Assembly (NCBI RefSeq): GCF_002161595.1
Contig: NZ_NFID01000015.1
Coordinates: 1 to 64,000, forward strand
Reading direction: 5' to 3'
Source of the DNA: Gemmiger sp. An50
Lineage (GTDB): Bacteria > Bacillota > Clostridia > Oscillospirales > Ruminococcaceae
DNA length: 64,000 nt
Shown here: piece after piece, positions 51,431 to 59,977 of the stretch
Numbering within the stretch: the first letter of the stretch is position 1
How the letters are laid out: each line of letters begins with the position of its first letter
The notes under the pieces: generated by a model
Seen by the model: only the letters and a program-made list of their open reading frames with translations
Databases searched by the model: none
What the model was told of the DNA's origin: nothing
Made by a program: the position numbers and the translations under genes

Positions 51431-51877
51431 TCACAGCTCCCGGATCTGGAACAGCGGATCGCCAAAGCCCACCAGAGCGCCGTCCTGCGCGACCAGACTT
51501 TCAATCACGCAGTCGCAGGGAGCGGGGATCTCGTTGATCATTTTCATGGCTTCGATCAGGCCGATGGTCTGACCCTTGTGCACGGTGTCGCCGGGCTGCA
51601 CAAAGGGTGTTTCGCCCGGGGCGCTGGCCACATAGAAGGTGCCTACCAGAGGCGCGTCGATGGTGGCCCCGGCAGCAGGAGCAGCGGCGGCGGGCGCAGC
51701 TGCGGGCTGGACGGCAGCAACAACAGGGGCAGCCTCCACGGCCGGCGCGCAGACAACGGCGCTCTGGGCGACTGCTTTTTCCAAAGTGATCTGCTCCTCA
51801 CCGCAGGTGTACTTCAAACGGCTGGCGGAGCTTTCGTCAAACGCCTTCAGCAGGCTGGTGATTTGTTCCAAGGTCAT
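51431..51877 (-). CDS. accB: Biotin carboxyl carrier protein AccB
   Basis: This 148-residue carrier has a biotinylated Lys112 in EAMKM, preceded by an Ala/Pro-rich hinge (about 45-70). The N-terminal helix MTLEQITSLLKAF is typical. The ATG at 51877 follows AAGGAGG. A terminator-like hairpin separates it from acpP. Confidence 0.94.
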   Translation of the reverse strand: MTLEQITSLLKAFDESSASRLKYTCGEEQITLEKAVAQSAVVCAPAVEAAPVVAAVQPAAAPAAAAPAAGATIDAPLVGTFYVASAPGETPFVQPGDTVHKGQTIGLIEAMKMINEIPAPCDCVIESLVAQDGALVGFGDPLFQIREL

Positions 51878-51944
51878 GCCGGGAACCTCCTTATAAATCG
51901 TGATAGGGGCGCGAGAAGGCGGCGCATTGCGCTGCCTTTGCGCA

Positions 51945-52023
51945 AAAAGAAAATCAGCTCCGGCAGAAGCCGGCCGGAACAGGCGGCGGATCGCCGCGTT
52001 CCGACCGCCCTGCCAGAGCTGAT
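51945..52023 (-). terminator. Attenuating terminator between acpP and accB
   Basis: On the minus strand ATCAGCTC-t-GGCAG pairs with CTGCC-GGAGCTGAT (52023 to 51953) and is followed by TTTCTTTTT. It would lower transcription of accB and later genes relative to acpP. Confidence 0.75.
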
Positions 52024-52065
52024 GCAAAGCACCGGTAAAAAGCGCCTTGCCTTATGCCGCAAAAA

Positions 52066-52290
52066 TCAGGCGTTGGCCTCCAGGTAATTCACAATGTCGC
52101 CAACGGTCTTCATGTTGGCCAGCTCCTCGTCGGAGATGGCAACGCCCAGGTTGTCCTCCAGAGCCATGTTCAGCTCAACAGCGTCCAGGCTGTCAGCGCC
52201 CAGATCGTCGGCCAGGCTGGCCTCCATGGTCACTTTGTCAGCGTCGCAGCTCAGGGTGTCCACAATGATATCGCGTACTTTCTCAAACAT
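52066..52290 (-). CDS. acpP: Acyl carrier protein AcpP
   Basis: This 74-residue acidic carrier has phosphopantetheine Ser34 in [10 protein letters not shown]. It carries growing acyl chains for all the Fab enzymes downstream. First gene of the operon, with a terminator behind it that should make it the most abundant product. Confidence 0.96.
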   Translation of the reverse strand: MFEKVRDIIVDTLSCDADKVTMEASLADDLGADSLDAVELNMALEDNLGVAISDEELANMKTVGDIVNYLEANA

Positions 52291-52352
52291 AATAAACTCT
52301 CGCTTTCCTTGGTTATTTTTTCAGGTGTTGAAATGTGTCGAAAAATGGTTTC

Positions 52353-52387
52353 ATAATTTTAATTAAAATTATTTAACTAAAATTATT
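52353..52387 (-). promoter_or_regulatory. Tandem operator-like repeats at the fab promoter
   Basis: ATAATTTTAATTAAAATTAT (52353-52372) is a perfect 20-base palindrome. TTAATTAAAATTATT (52359-52373) is repeated with one mismatch as TTAACTAAAATTATT (52373-52387), a 14-base period. The block lies just downstream of the -10, where a repressor such as the FabT-like protein could block transcription. Binding is inferred. Confidence 0.55.
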
Positions 52388-52394
52388 TAAGTAT

Positions 52395-52422
52395 ATTGTA
52401 GCAAGAATCCGGGGATTGTCAA
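52395..52422 (-). promoter_or_regulatory. Promoter of the fatty acid operon
   Basis: Minus strand TTGACA (52422-52417), 16 bases, TACAAT (52400-52395). Confidence 0.8.
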
Positions 52423-52465
52423 GAGAAAAACTTAAAATTTTTGAATCTTTTTTGTGGCTGCCACG

Positions 52466-52494
52466 TTGCACGGGGTACAAGCTGCTTATATAAT
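52466..52494 (+). promoter_or_regulatory. Promoter of the Cache-GGDEF-EAL gene
   Basis: TTGCAC (52466-52471), 17 bases, TATAAT (52489-52494), divergent from the fab promoter. The leader to 52678 is about 178 nt, AT-rich, with no c-di-GMP riboswitch signature that I can see. Confidence 0.7.
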
Positions 52495-52678
52495 AAAGAT
52501 GTATAATAAACGAAACAAAGAAAAACGAAGAAATTTGCGAAAAGCAGTACATTAACAGTGCCAAAAGGCCCGGCGCCATCTTGCACAAAGCGGCTTTTAT
52601 GGGGTAAAATAAAAAGAGCATTTTATTGTAATATAGTCGAAAGAATAATGCCAAAAGAGTAGGGGAAGGAGGCGGGAG

Positions 52679-55018
52679 ATGGCGCTCCTGAAACAAAGCA
52701 ACCAATCCAAGCGGGCGTCGCGGCCCCGGATGCATCAGCGTTTTGTGCAAATCACCCTTTCCACGGTGCTGATTGGTATTTCACTGATCGTTGTTTCCTG
52801 TATGGGAATCGCATCGATCCAGCAGGCCAACCGAAAATCCTACAATACGCAGCTGCAAACCTCTATGAATGAATATTGGCTGGAGATGCGCAACCGGATG
52901 GGGACTGACCGGGAGGCGCTGCAGATCCTGGCGGAGTTTATGCAGGGCAAATCCAGCGAGGAATTCCGCCGCTTTGTGGTGGATCTGCAGACTGCCCGTC
53001 AGGAAAATTCCTTCCTGCGTATGGGCTATTACACCCAGGAGGGCATGCAGAGTCGTGTCCGTGCGGACGGCACATTGGAAGAGAACATTCCCATGGAAGC
53101 ACTGGAGCCAGAGGTTCAGCAGCTGCTCTATTATGCACTGCAGGGCAAAAAAACGGCTTCTCAGGTCTACTATGACGAAGAGATGGGCTTGCAGCTGATC
53201 ATGTATGCGGCGCCGGTGCAGTCGGACAGCGGGCAGGTGACCGGTGTGGTGGCTGCCTCCAAGGACCTGAGCGCTTTTCAGAAGATCCTCACCCAGCCTT
53301 CGGTGTCCCAGAACAAACTGGATGTGGTCTGGGTGGAGCAGGACGGCCGGATCATCGCTGCGTCGGAGAATACCCCCCTTGCACCGCAGGGCACGGAGAA
53401 TTTTCTCAGTCAGGCCGGTGTGGATGAGCAGACTGCTCAGTCTGCGCAGCAGCAGATGGCAAACAACGAAGCGTTCCATTTTACTTTCCGTTTGGAAGGC
53501 AAGGAACAGAAGGTCTACATGCAGCCCTTTGGAATGAATGGCTGGTATCTGTGCTATGCAGACACGGTGAATTCCGGCAGAAGTCCGATCTATTCCATCC
53601 TGATCACCGCCAATGTGCTCAGCGGAATGATTATCCTTTTGTGCCTTGGCCTTCTATGGTATGTGCGCTGGGCCATGTGGGGCAGCAACAAGGAGCTGAT
53701 GAAGCTGGCCTTTTACGACCGGCTGACCGGCACCTACAACTTTGAAAAATTCGCTCAGTGCGCAGAGGATCTGCTGGAGCAAGACAGCGCGTATTCGCTG
53801 GTTACCATGAACATTCGGCAGTTCCAGTACATCAACGAGATCCTGGGCAAGGCGCAGGCAGATCAGGTGCTGAAAAAGCTGGCTGTTCTGTTGAGAGAAC
53901 TGGTAGGGGAGAAGGAGTGTTTCTGCCGTTCCAGCGCCGACCAGTTTTATCTGTTGCTTCATACCAATGAGGAGAAACAGGTGCGTGCCCGGGTGGAGCA
54001 GATTATGGACCGTGCGGGCAGCATTGCCCAGGAGCTGAACGTGAGTTACCCCATCATCCTGTATGCGGGTGCGGCGGTGGTGCAGGAGACAGCGCCGCCG
54101 GAGGATCAGGTGCGGCTGCTGCTGCACAAGGCGGAGTTTGCCCAGAAGCACGCGGTGAAAAAATACCAGAACGTGCTTGCTTTTTACGACCGGGCCATGC
54201 ACCGGAAGGAGAATTTCCAAAACAGCATCGAAAGCAGCATGCAGAGCGCGCTGGCCAAGCAGGAATTTCAGCTGTTCCTGCAGCCCAAGGTGCGGCTGCA
54301 GACCGGCCAGGTGGAGGGCGCAGAGGCGCTGGTGCGCTGGATTCGTCCGGACGAAACGCTGGTCTATCCCAATGAGTTTATCCCCGCCTTTGAGAAAAAC
54401 GGATTCTGTGCCCGACTGGACCTTTATATGGTGGACCGCACCTGCTGCCAGCTGAGGAAGTGGCTGGATGCGGGCTATGAGCCAATCTGTATTTCGGTGA
54501 ATCAGTCCCGGCTGCTGTTTTATCAGTCCGATTATGTGGACCGGCTGTGCTCGATTCTGCAGCGGTATGAGATTCCAAATGGACTTATCCAGTTGGAGAT
54601 TCTGGAAGGTCTGGCCATCGAGAACATCGAGCAGATGAACAAAACGCTGACCCAGCTGCATGAAAAGGGCTTCCGCCTTTCGCTGGACGATTTCGGCAGC
54701 GGATATTCTTCGCTGAATGTGCTGGCGGGTATCCAGGTGGATGAGGTGAAGTTCGACAAGGACTTTTTGCTGGAAAGCGCACCGGATAAGAAGGAAAGGA
54801 ACAAGCTTGCGCTGAAAAATGTGGTCAAGCTGGCGAAGGACCTGCAGATCACAACCGTGGCCGAAGGCGTGGAGGTGCAGCAGGACGAAGAATTCGTTTC
54901 TTCCATTGGCTGTGAATATGGGCAGGGCTTTTTCTACAGCTGCCCCATTCCGCCGGAGGAATTTGCTTGTCGTTACCTGAAAAAAACGCCGCCCTCAGAT
55001 ATGCAGGCAGCGGATTGA
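52679..55018 (+). CDS. Membrane sensor with Cache-like, degenerate GGDEF and EAL domains
   Basis: This 779-residue c-di-GMP signalling protein has a membrane helix at about 28-48, an extracytoplasmic dCache-like region to about 305, a second helix (about 306-330), a GGDEF domain and an EAL domain. The GGDEF signature reads RSSADQF (about 417-423), so it should not make c-di-GMP. The EAL domain keeps EGAEALVRW, SVNQSRLLF, QLEILEG, LDDFGSGYSSL, VKFDKDF and AEGVE, so phosphodiesterase activity is likely. An external ligand would thus control c-di-GMP breakdown. AAGGAGG precedes the ATG. Confidence 0.92.
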   Translation: MALLKQSNQSKRASRPRMHQRFVQITLSTVLIGISLIVVSCMGIASIQQANRKSYNTQLQTSMNEYWLEMRNRMGTDREALQILAEFMQGKSSEEFRRFVVDLQTARQENSFLRMGYYTQEGMQSRVRADGTLEENIPMEALEPEVQQLLYYALQGKKTASQVYYDEEMGLQLIMYAAPVQSDSGQVTGVVAASKDLSAFQKILTQPSVSQNKLDVVWVEQDGRIIAASENTPLAPQGTENFLSQAGVDEQTAQSAQQQMANNEAFHFTFRLEGKEQKVYMQPFGMNGWYLCYADTVNSGRSPIYSILITANVLSGMIILLCLGLLWYVRWAMWGSNKELMKLAFYDRLTGTYNFEKFAQCAEDLLEQDSAYSLVTMNIRQFQYINEILGKAQADQVLKKLAVLLRELVGEKECFCRSSADQFYLLLHTNEEKQVRARVEQIMDRAGSIAQELNVSYPIILYAGAAVVQETAPPEDQVRLLLHKAEFAQKHAVKKYQNVLAFYDRAMHRKENFQNSIESSMQSALAKQEFQLFLQPKVRLQTGQVEGAEALVRWIRPDETLVYPNEFIPAFEKNGFCARLDLYMVDRTCCQLRKWLDAGYEPICISVNQSRLLFYQSDYVDRLCSILQRYEIPNGLIQLEILEGLAIENIEQMNKTLTQLHEKGFRLSLDDFGSGYSSLNVLAGIQVDEVKFDKDFLLESAPDKKERNKLALKNVVKLAKDLQITTVAEGVEVQQDEEFVSSIGCEYGQGFFYSCPIPPEEFACRYLKKTPPSDMQAAD

Positions 55019-55033
55019 ATCAAAATCAAAACA

Positions 55034-55067
55034 GGAAAGCCCCGGGCCGATTGGCCCGGGGCTTTCC
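55034..55067 (+). terminator. Terminator after the EAL gene
   Basis: A 15-bp stem, GGAAAGCCCCGGGCC (55034-55048) with its complement (55053-55067), and a GATT loop. The T-tract is short. Confidence 0.75.
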
Positions 55068-55105
55068 CTATGTAGAGATGATAGAGAGCAAAGAAAAAGG
55101 TAAAA

Positions 55106-55249
55106 TCAAACAACGCCTTTCAGCATGGCGCGCAGGCAGTCCTTCAGCTCGTCCAAAGAACGGCAGCGGTCTGCCAAATCCAACAGCCGGAGACGTTCCG
55201 CCTCCTGGGTCAGCTGAACCAACAGTTCACGTGCGGTAGGTTCGCTCAT
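55106..55249 (-). CDS. 47-residue small protein
   Basis: A short minus-strand frame (MSEPTARELLVQLTQEAERL, then LDLADRCRSLDELKDCLRAM, LKGVV) starts 8 bases after GGGGGTG. A clear promoter is present: TTGAAA (55331-55326), 17 bases, TATACT (55308-55303). The product is an amphipathic, Leu-rich, likely all-helical peptide with two Cys. I do not recognise it. The promoter and ribosome site make it credible. Confidence 0.55.
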   Translation of the reverse strand: MSEPTARELLVQLTQEAERLRLLDLADRCRSLDELKDCLRAMLKGVV

Positions 55250-55302
55250 TCCGTACACCCCCTTCTAAAATCTGTTGTTCAGTGGTTGATTTGTTAGTTT
55301 AT

Positions 55303-55331
55303 AGTATAAATATTTTGCGCAATTGTTTCAA
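55303..55331 (-). promoter_or_regulatory. Promoter of the 47-residue protein
   Basis: Minus strand TTGAAA-N17-TATACT. Confidence 0.6.
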
Positions 55332-55399
55332 TTGATAAATTAAACAAACAATTGTACAAAAATCTGGCGTAATGATGAACATGTTTTATGAAAAGTAGA

Positions 55400-55448
55400 A
55401 AAAGAGCCGCATTTGCATCGACCCGTTGGTCAAAATGCAAGTGCGGCT
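55400..55448 (-). terminator. Terminator of the CarD-like gene
   Basis: AGCCGCACTTGCAT pairs with ATGCAAATGCGGCT (one A/C mismatch), followed on the minus strand by CTTTTTC. Confidence 0.8.
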
Positions 55449-55459
55449 GCACAAAATGC

Positions 55460-55966
55460 TTATGCTTGGACGGTGCGCAGGCCTTCCACCCGGCGGGAAA
55501 TATAGGTGTGGACCTCTTCCTTGGGGATGCCGAGCGCCACCGCGAACTCCCCGAACAGGATGCTTTCGGCCTGCTTCATAAAGCGTTCGTCCACCTGGCC
55601 GAAGCGGCGGCCCCGTTGTTCCTGCTCCTTTTTCTTGGCATAGATCGACATGGTGAGCCGGGTCAAATCGGCGCAGTTATGGCTGCAAGTGGCGGTGCGG
55701 TAATGCTCCCTCAGCTCCTGCAGGTTCTTGGTCCGGTCCGGCTGCGCAACGACCTGGGGGATCTGATCGATCAGCGCCTCCGCCTCGTCGCGGCTGATGA
55801 CCGGCCGCATAAAAACCTTGGGATGCTCGGCCGGGGTGTAGATGGTCCCGCTTTCATACAGGGGCTTTAAAATATAATAAAGCCCAAGCGGCGGCTTTTC
55901 CACCAGTCCCTCCACCTTGCATACGCCGGTGTTGCCATAAATAATGTATTGTCCGATTTGATACAT
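55460..55966 (-). CDS. CarD-like transcriptional regulator
   Basis: This 168-residue protein has a CarD/TRCF-type RNA polymerase interaction domain (1 to about 60; GQYIIYGNTGVCKVEGL) and a helical C-terminal domain (about 70-168). It probably binds the polymerase beta subunit and modulates promoter opening. It is a single gene with a promoter at 56120-56148 and a long structured leader. Confidence 0.9.
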   Translation of the reverse strand: MYQIGQYIIYGNTGVCKVEGLVEKPPLGLYYILKPLYESGTIYTPAEHPKVFMRPVISRDEAEALIDQIPQVVAQPDRTKNLQELREHYRTATCSHNCADLTRLTMSIYAKKKEQEQRGRRFGQVDERFMKQAESILFGEFAVALGIPKEEVHTYISRRVEGLRTVQA

Positions 55967-56148
55967 GTTCCACCTCGCATTTCAAGCCCGTGTGATTTTT
56001 GCCTGTAAGAAAGCGCCTTGCCGCTGATCATTCAGCAGCAAAGCGCGGGAAAACGCATGCACTTTGTCCGCAACCGGGCTTTCCATTGGAGACAAAGCGA
56101 GCAATATTTCTTTATCTATAGTATAGCACTTTTTTCAAAAAAAGCCAA
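55967..56148 (-). promoter_or_regulatory. Promoter and structured leader of the CarD-like gene
   Basis: Minus strand TTGGCT (56148-56143), 17 bases, TATACT (56125-56120), with TGC before the -10. The leader of about 145 nt has CTTTGTC / GACAAAG and a strong hairpin TTTGCTGCTGA / TCAGCGGCAA flanked by GCGC / GCGC. AAGCCCG near its start can pair with CGGGCTT close to the ribosome site. Confidence 0.5.
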
Positions 56149-56542
56149 AGGCGGACATGTTTGGAAAACTTTTTGCATGGGGCAAGCCCCGGTGGAATAC
56201 CGCTTCATTAAACTGTGGGTGGAGAGCGGTGGAGAAAAACAGGCTGAAAAAGGAAGCGTTGACCGTGAGGTTATTATATGGGCATCGCAACATCGTTTGT
56301 GAGCTGCCGGGATAATTCTCGAAAGAACTCTCACTTTACCGCTGAGTTGGTTGTATTACTCAGTTGCTGAGCCATTTTGTGATGATTGAACGGAACCGGC
56401 TGAACAACCAGAATAATTTCCTGTTCGTGAAGGGGATAGGCTCCTGTAATCTTGCCGGGCGTTGTTCAACGTGCACCGGCTTACAGACAAAATTGGCAGT
56501 GTTCGATCTATCCGCGGACTATCCTGGAAACATCTGTTTGCT
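56149..56542. other. No gene seen
   Basis: No frame here has a ribosome site and recognisable protein pattern. The composition is mixed and looks like decayed accessory sequence. Confidence 0.4.
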
Positions 56543-56827
56543 TTATGGGTTCGTGTGACGTTTACAGGAGGGGCGTTCTATCCCGTTTTCCTTCAGATAT
56601 TGTTCGAAATCCCGGAGCATCTCCATCTGTTGTTGCATGCTGATTCGTCTGCCCAGCCCGCGCTGTGCTTTCCACTGAGTCGCGAAGGGGCGGCTGTACT
56701 TCTCGTCGAACTCCTCCGCCTCCTGCCATTCCTTCAGGTACTCCGCCCACTCCTCGTCGCTCATCCGCGGGTGACCTGTGTAGTCGGCCATCCAATCCTC
56801 CAGTCCCCGGTAAGGCTGCTTCGCCAT
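56543..56827 (-). CDS. Hypothetical 94-residue protein
   Basis: A charged, Trp-rich helical protein (MAKQPYRGLEDWMADYTGHP, EEWAEYLKEWQEAEEFDEKY). AAAGGGCGA precedes the ATG with suitable spacing. No domain recognised. It lies in a stretch of apparent mobile-element remains between the CarD gene and tRNA-Leu. Confidence 0.5.
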   Translation of the reverse strand: MAKQPYRGLEDWMADYTGHPRMSDEEWAEYLKEWQEAEEFDEKYSRPFATQWKAQRGLGRRISMQQQMEMLRDFEQYLKENGIERPSCKRHTNP

Positions 56828-56981
56828 CGTTCATCGCCCTTTCTGTCGATTCTATGGCTTTATCATACTGTTCGGGGGGGATTCGTGTCAATTCCGCGGC
56901 TCAGTGATTTGCGGGGGACGGTTATGGGGCTCGGGCAGGTTCACACCGGTCGTATGTTCAAAGGCGGTTCGGCGTGATTGT

Positions 56982-57206
56982 CTACAGTTTTTCTGTTTCC
57001 TCTTTTTCCATACGCTCTTGGATAGCCTGTAAAATGTATCCCTGCAAGCTTTGCCCCGACAACTGAGCGGATTTTCTTATTTTTGCCCCAATATCCTTTT
57101 ATGGCTGAATCACAATTCTGTCCAGCTTTTCCCGTTGGTGTTTTGCGTTACTTTCAAGTTTTGCAGTCTTCGCTTCGGCTTCGCTATATTTGGCACTTCT
57201 GGGCAT
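56982..57206 (-). pseudogene. Small Arc/RHH-type mobile-element protein broken by TAA
   Basis: The minus-strand frame reads MPRSAKYSEAEAKTAKLESN, HQREKLDRIVIQP, stop, KDIGAKIRKSAQLSGQSLQG, YILQAIQERMEKEE, then TAG. The layout matches small ribbon-helix-helix proteins of conjugative elements, which run without a break here; the TAA probably replaces a Tyr codon (relatives have PY or PK). It is 75 codons in one frame with a single internal stop. Confidence 0.6.
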
Positions 57207-57608
57207 GCTATCACCTCATAAGCATTGTGGCAATCAATTTGACTCATGGCAACATGAAAAACATAATAAATCGGGTTTACACCAAGGAAACCGCAAAGGA
57301 TACCGGCATGACCGGCACGCAGTTTGAACAGCTTCCCGGAAGTGAACATCTTGAGCGGTTCGACAGATACAGAAAAGCGGCTATCTGCTCCAACAGATAA
57401 CCGCATAGTACAAGCCCAATAGCACCAACTAAACAGGCTCCCTTAATATTTAATATAGCATAAGCGCGGCTGCTTAACAAGAAGGAAGATGCCCACTAAC
57501 CGCGGAAGCTGAATATCTGCCTGCTATCTCCGGGTGAGTTTTCTGGAAGGGGAACTAAGGACGGCACGATTCCTATAAAGCTTTACTCTTTGACCTGTAA
57601 AAACAAAA
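57207..57608. other. No convincing gene
   Basis: A short plus-strand frame (57256-57400) lacks a ribosome site and family pattern. The rest appears non-coding. Confidence 0.35.
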
Positions 57609-57653
57609 AACGAGTGTTCTTACAGCTTTTCAAATACTGTAAGAACACTCGTT
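57609..57653 (-). terminator. Terminator of tRNA-Leu
   Basis: A 17-bp stem, AACGAGTGTTCTTACAG (57609-57625) and its complement (57637-57653); a T-rich tail on the minus strand. Confidence 0.9.
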
Positions 57654-57654
57654 A

Positions 57655-57739
57655 TGGTGCGAGGAAAGGGACTTGAACCCTCAAGGTAAAAACCACATGC
57701 ACCTCAAACATGCGCGTATGCCGATTCCGCCACCCTCGC
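57655..57739 (-). tRNA. tRNA-Leu (GAG)
   Basis: This 85-nt class II tRNA has acceptor GCGAGGG / CCTCGC with encoded CCA, D-arm GGCGGAATCGGCATACGC, anticodon loop TTGAGGT (GAG), a long variable arm (TGGTTTTTACC) and GTTCAAGTC in the T-arm. Confidence 0.93.
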
Positions 57740-57804
57740 ATAATCCTGCGGCCGGTTACGACCGCAAGAGATAGTTTATCAGGTTTGAAACAAAAAGTCA
57801 ATAC

Positions 57805-58989
57805 TTAACCTTCATTTTCTTCCAGGCTGCCTTGACCGAGCATGGCGGCGACGTCGCTGTCTGCCGGGAGCTCCGTTACCTGGCGAAGCTTGCGCTGAAT
57901 CTGCCGGGTGCGCACACCCACCAGATTCTCCAGTTCGTGGCTTGCCTGATTCAGCCGGTTCTGCGCCTGGGCCAGCGCCTGACCAAAAGTGTCGAACTCG
58001 GCTTTTACGCTGGCAAGCACCTTCCAGACCTCGCTGGACCGCTTCTGAATGGCCAGGGTGCGGAAGCCCATCTGCAGGCTGTTCAGCAGCGCTGCCATGG
58101 TGGTGGGGCCGGCCACCACGATCTTGAATTCCCGCTGCAACCGTTCAGCAATGCCGCGGCGCACCACCTCAGCATAAAGACCCTCCACCGGCAGAAACAT
58201 CACGCCGAAATCGGTGGTGTGCGGTGGGGCGATGTATTTGTCGTGAATGTCTTTGCCGAAACTGCGGATGCGCTTGTCCAGTTCCTTGGCGGCCGTCTCC
58301 ACCGCTGCCCGGTCACCCAGATCGTAGGCAGCCAGCAGGGCAGAGTAAGCGTCCGAAGGGAACTTTGCGTCGATGGGCAGCCATACCTGACCATCTCCGT
58401 CGCCGGGCAGCCGCAGGGCGAACTCCACCCGGTCGGAGCTGCCGGGCACTGTGGCTACGTTTTCTGCGAACTGCTCCGGGGCCAGAATTTCGTTCAAAAT
58501 GGCGCCTAGCTGGATTTCGCCCAGAATGCCGCGGGTCTTCACATTGCTTAAAACCTTTTTCAGATCGCCCACGCCGGCGGCCAGCGTGCGCATCTCGCCC
58601 AGCCCCTTGTAGACCATCTCCAGCTGCTGGCTCACCAGCCCAAAGCTCTTTTGCAGCTTGTCCTCCAGAGTCTTTTGCAGCTTCTCGTCCACAGTCTGGC
58701 GCATCTCGTTCAGGCGGCGGTCGTTGCTGGCCTGCATGGAATTCAGCCGGACCTCCATGGTGGTGCGAATGCTTTCCAGCTTCTGCTCGGTCTGGTTGGC
58801 GCCTGCCTGCATGCCAGCCATTACACGGCCGCTCAGCTCCTGGCGGGTCTGACGAATTTCTGCCAGCAGGTCCTGGCGTACCTTTTCCAGGTCTTCGCCG
58901 GACAGATCGCTCTGCGGCGGGCGACGCAGCAGAGCCAGAAGGCTGAATACACAGGCCAGAGCGGCCAGCACAAGGGTTGCGATTTCCAT
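57805..58989 (-). CDS. rmuC: DNA recombination protein RmuC
   Basis: This 394-residue protein has an N-terminal membrane helix (about 3-20), a long coiled coil (about 30-130) and a PD-(D/E)XK-type nuclease-like domain (VKTRGILGEIQLGAILNEIL, WLPIDAKFPSDAY, DFGVMFLPVEGLYAE). RmuC limits inversions at short repeats. The ATG at 58989 follows AAGGAG; a longer upstream frame is antisense to the next gene. Divergent from the deacetylase. Confidence 0.92.
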   Translation of the reverse strand: MEIATLVLAALACVFSLLALLRRPPQSDLSGEDLEKVRQDLLAEIRQTRQELSGRVMAGMQAGANQTEQKLESIRTTMEVRLNSMQASNDRRLNEMRQTVDEKLQKTLEDKLQKSFGLVSQQLEMVYKGLGEMRTLAAGVGDLKKVLSNVKTRGILGEIQLGAILNEILAPEQFAENVATVPGSSDRVEFALRLPGDGDGQVWLPIDAKFPSDAYSALLAAYDLGDRAAVETAAKELDKRIRSFGKDIHDKYIAPPHTTDFGVMFLPVEGLYAEVVRRGIAERLQREFKIVVAGPTTMAALLNSLQMGFRTLAIQKRSSEVWKVLASVKAEFDTFGQALAQAQNRLNQASHELENLVGVRTRQIQRKLRQVTELPADSDVAAMLGQGSLEENEG

Positions 58990-59094
58990 ATTTTTCTCCT
59001 TCAAAAAAGGGGATAACCCATCCCCGAACTTCATAGCTATAAGTATAAAAGGTTTGCCGGGGCAAATCAACAATGGAAAACGAGGGGATCGGAT

Positions 59095-59901
59095 ATGAAA
59101 GCATCCATGAAACGAAAGCGCATTTTCTGGTTGACTGCGTGGGGCGTGTGCTGCGCGGCGGTGGCGGGGGCAATGCTCTGGGCCGCCGGACAGAGCGCTG
59201 TGTGCAGCAACGCGGACCTGACCAACGTGCCGGTGGTCCCGGCGGCAGCAACACAAAGCGAAACGACGGAGCAGGAGAAACGGGTGTTCCTGACCTTTGA
59301 CGACGGCCCCAGCGCCACCACGGAATCGGTACTGGATATTTTAAAGGAAAAGCAGGTCTGCGCCACCTTTTTCGTGGTGGGGGCCGAGAATAACCAGAAA
59401 TATCTGCCGCTGCTGCAGCGCATGACGGAAGAGGGGCACCAGATCGGCCTTCACAGCTGCAGCCACAGTTACAAGACCATTTACGAGAGCACCACCGCTT
59501 TCTGGGCGGACATCAAGCAGCTGCGCCAGACCATCGAACCCTATGTGGACCTGAATACTGTGCACTGGCTGCGGTTTCCCGGCGGCAGTACCAACACGGT
59601 GAGCCATAAATACGGCGGCAGCGGGATCATGAAAGCCCTGAAGGAGCAGGCAGAGGAAAAAGGCTACCGGTATGTGGACTGGAACGTTTGCGCGGAGGAT
59701 GCGGCGGGCGGTCATCCCAGTGCCGAGACAATCTACGAAAACGTGGTGAAGGAGGCCGAGGGCAAAACCACTTGTGTGGTGCTGATGCACGATACCAAAG
59801 CGACCAAAAACACGGTGGAAGCTCTGCCGGATATCATCGACTGGTTTTCGGAAAACGGTTACCGGTTCTGCGGCATCAGCGAACTGGATCAGCAAATCTG
59901 A
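59095..59901 (+). CDS. Polysaccharide deacetylase (NodB family)
   Basis: This 268-residue secreted or membrane-anchored enzyme has an N-terminal helix at about 10-31. NodB motifs are TFDDGPS, HSCSHSYK (metal His pair), RFPGGS, DWNV and LMHD. It probably deacetylates peptidoglycan GlcNAc, giving lysozyme resistance. GAGGGG precedes the ATG. Confidence 0.9.
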   Translation: MKASMKRKRIFWLTAWGVCCAAVAGAMLWAAGQSAVCSNADLTNVPVVPAAATQSETTEQEKRVFLTFDDGPSATTESVLDILKEKQVCATFFVVGAENNQKYLPLLQRMTEEGHQIGLHSCSHSYKTIYESTTAFWADIKQLRQTIEPYVDLNTVHWLRFPGGSTNTVSHKYGGSGIMKALKEQAEEKGYRYVDWNVCAEDAAGGHPSAETIYENVVKEAEGKTTCVVLMHDTKATKNTVEALPDIIDWFSENGYRFCGISELDQQI

Positions 59902-59904
59902 ATC

Positions 59905-59930
59905 AAAAGCCCGGCGAAGTCCGGGCTTTT
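59905..59930 (+). terminator. Terminator after the deacetylase
   Basis: AAAAGCCCGG / CCGGGCTTTT stem with loop CGAAGT and a T-tail. Confidence 0.85.
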
Positions 59931-59977
59931 TCTTTGTAAATTTTTTGGGAACTTTGTCGGGAAAAGTCGCATCCGCG

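Noticed and set aside
52501-52678. c-di-GMP riboswitch before the EAL gene
   Set aside because: A CACAAAGC stretch loosely resembles GEMM-I, but the rest of the aptamer is absent.
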